From NCBI GenBank assembly GCA_949299515.1, contig CASGAP010000003.1:1-64000 (forward strand): a DNA stretch of 64,000 nucleotides, written 5' to 3'. Under the pieces are notes generated by a model that was given only the letters and a program-made list of their open reading frames with translations, was not told where the DNA came from and made no database searches. The translations under genes were made by a program, and so were the position numbers. Source of the DNA: an uncultured Desulfovibrionaceae bacterium (GTDB lineage: Bacteria > Desulfobacterota > Desulfovibrionia > Desulfovibrionales > Desulfovibrionaceae). Positions 63,854 through 64,000 of this stretch are shown in pieces. Position 1 is the stretch's first letter. Every line of letters starts with the position of its first letter.

Positions 63854-64000
63854 TTAAATGGTGTCGTATCGCAGGAACTGCATGGTAAGTCCTGCTCTGC
63901 CCTGAGTCGCGGAGCGCAGTTTGGTGGCAAAGCCGAACAGTTCCTGCATGGGCGCAAGGGCGGTAATGCATTTTAAATTTTGTTTTTCGTACAGCTGTTC
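63854..64000 (-). CDS. Elongation factor G, C-terminal end (partial)
   Basis: The last 48 codons of a gene that continues beyond the window. The translated end, with [19 protein letters not shown] and [18 protein letters not shown], matches domain V of translation factor EF-G (family: APLxxMFGYxTxLRSxTQGRAxxTMxFxxY). EF-G drives ribosome translocation. The stop is TAA at 63854-63856. Whether it is the main fusA or a paralogue cannot be told from this piece. Confidence 0.9.
   Translation of the reverse strand, partial: EQLYEKQNLKCITALAPMQELFGFATKLRSATQGRAGLTMQFLRYDTI

Overview
The window looks like chromosomal DNA of a motile, anaerobic, Gram-negative bacterium of the Desulfovibrio group (Desulfovibrionales), with moderate GC genes and AT-rich gaps. 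Pointers are hemB next to an AhbD-type radical SAM haem synthase, a split glycine decarboxylase (gcvPA/gcvPB), fhs, the run flhA-flhF-flhG-fliA-cheY-fliL, TamA/TamB, and an mfd-surA-surA-rodZ run. The species cannot be fixed from this window alone.

Layout. 1-1486: the 3' half of a 23S rRNA gene, 5S rRNA and the rRNA terminator. 1487-5280: a decayed IS1595-type transposase and an MBOAT/SGNH pair for O-acylation of a glycan. 5282-8018: a secondary-alcohol dehydrogenase and a dicarboxylate/amino acid:cation symporter, with two copies of a palindromic repeat around the dehydrogenase. 8064-14578 (minus strand): fhs, a TPR protein, an AMIN-domain protein and a three-gene methylthioadenosine salvage set (mtnA, class II aldolase, mtnP). 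14675-20913: tamA-tamB. 21679-28381: flagellar export, placement and sigma factor genes. 28461-34369: a DHH-CBS-nucleotidyltransferase fusion, then four tightly packed genes suggesting transfer of a phosphorylated alcohol to a surface glycan. 34482-34558: tRNA-Met. 35030-38063: TauE/SafE exporter, queH and a PaaK-like ligase. 38180-40431: ahbD-hemB. 40604-42729: a WYL regulator and a DUF616-type glycosyltransferase. 42832-47121: gcvT-gcvH-gcvPA-gcvPB. 47285-53877: mfd, two SurA-like chaperones and rodZ. 53978-55080: inverted copies of the repeat around initiator tRNA and a gene fragment. 55142-62926: metal/organelle locus. 63046-64000: rsmA and the end of an EF-G gene.

The most striking region is 55665-62926, eight close-packed minus-strand genes. 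They encode a P1B ATPase with an SCA motif in place of CPC, a second CPC-type P1B ATPase, a free CxxC-less heavy-metal-associated domain, four small membrane proteins and a FeoA-type protein. This resembles the ferrosome (fez) iron-storage organelle clusters. One small protein (59300-59653) looks by eye like the magnetosome protein MamC. Together they suggest a membrane-bounded iron compartment, with the ATPases loading metal and the small proteins shaping or templating the particle; this is inference.

A second unexplained signal is a modular palindromic repeat present in four copies (near 5137, 6638, 53978 and 54900). No CRISPR array, prophage or intact insertion sequence was seen.
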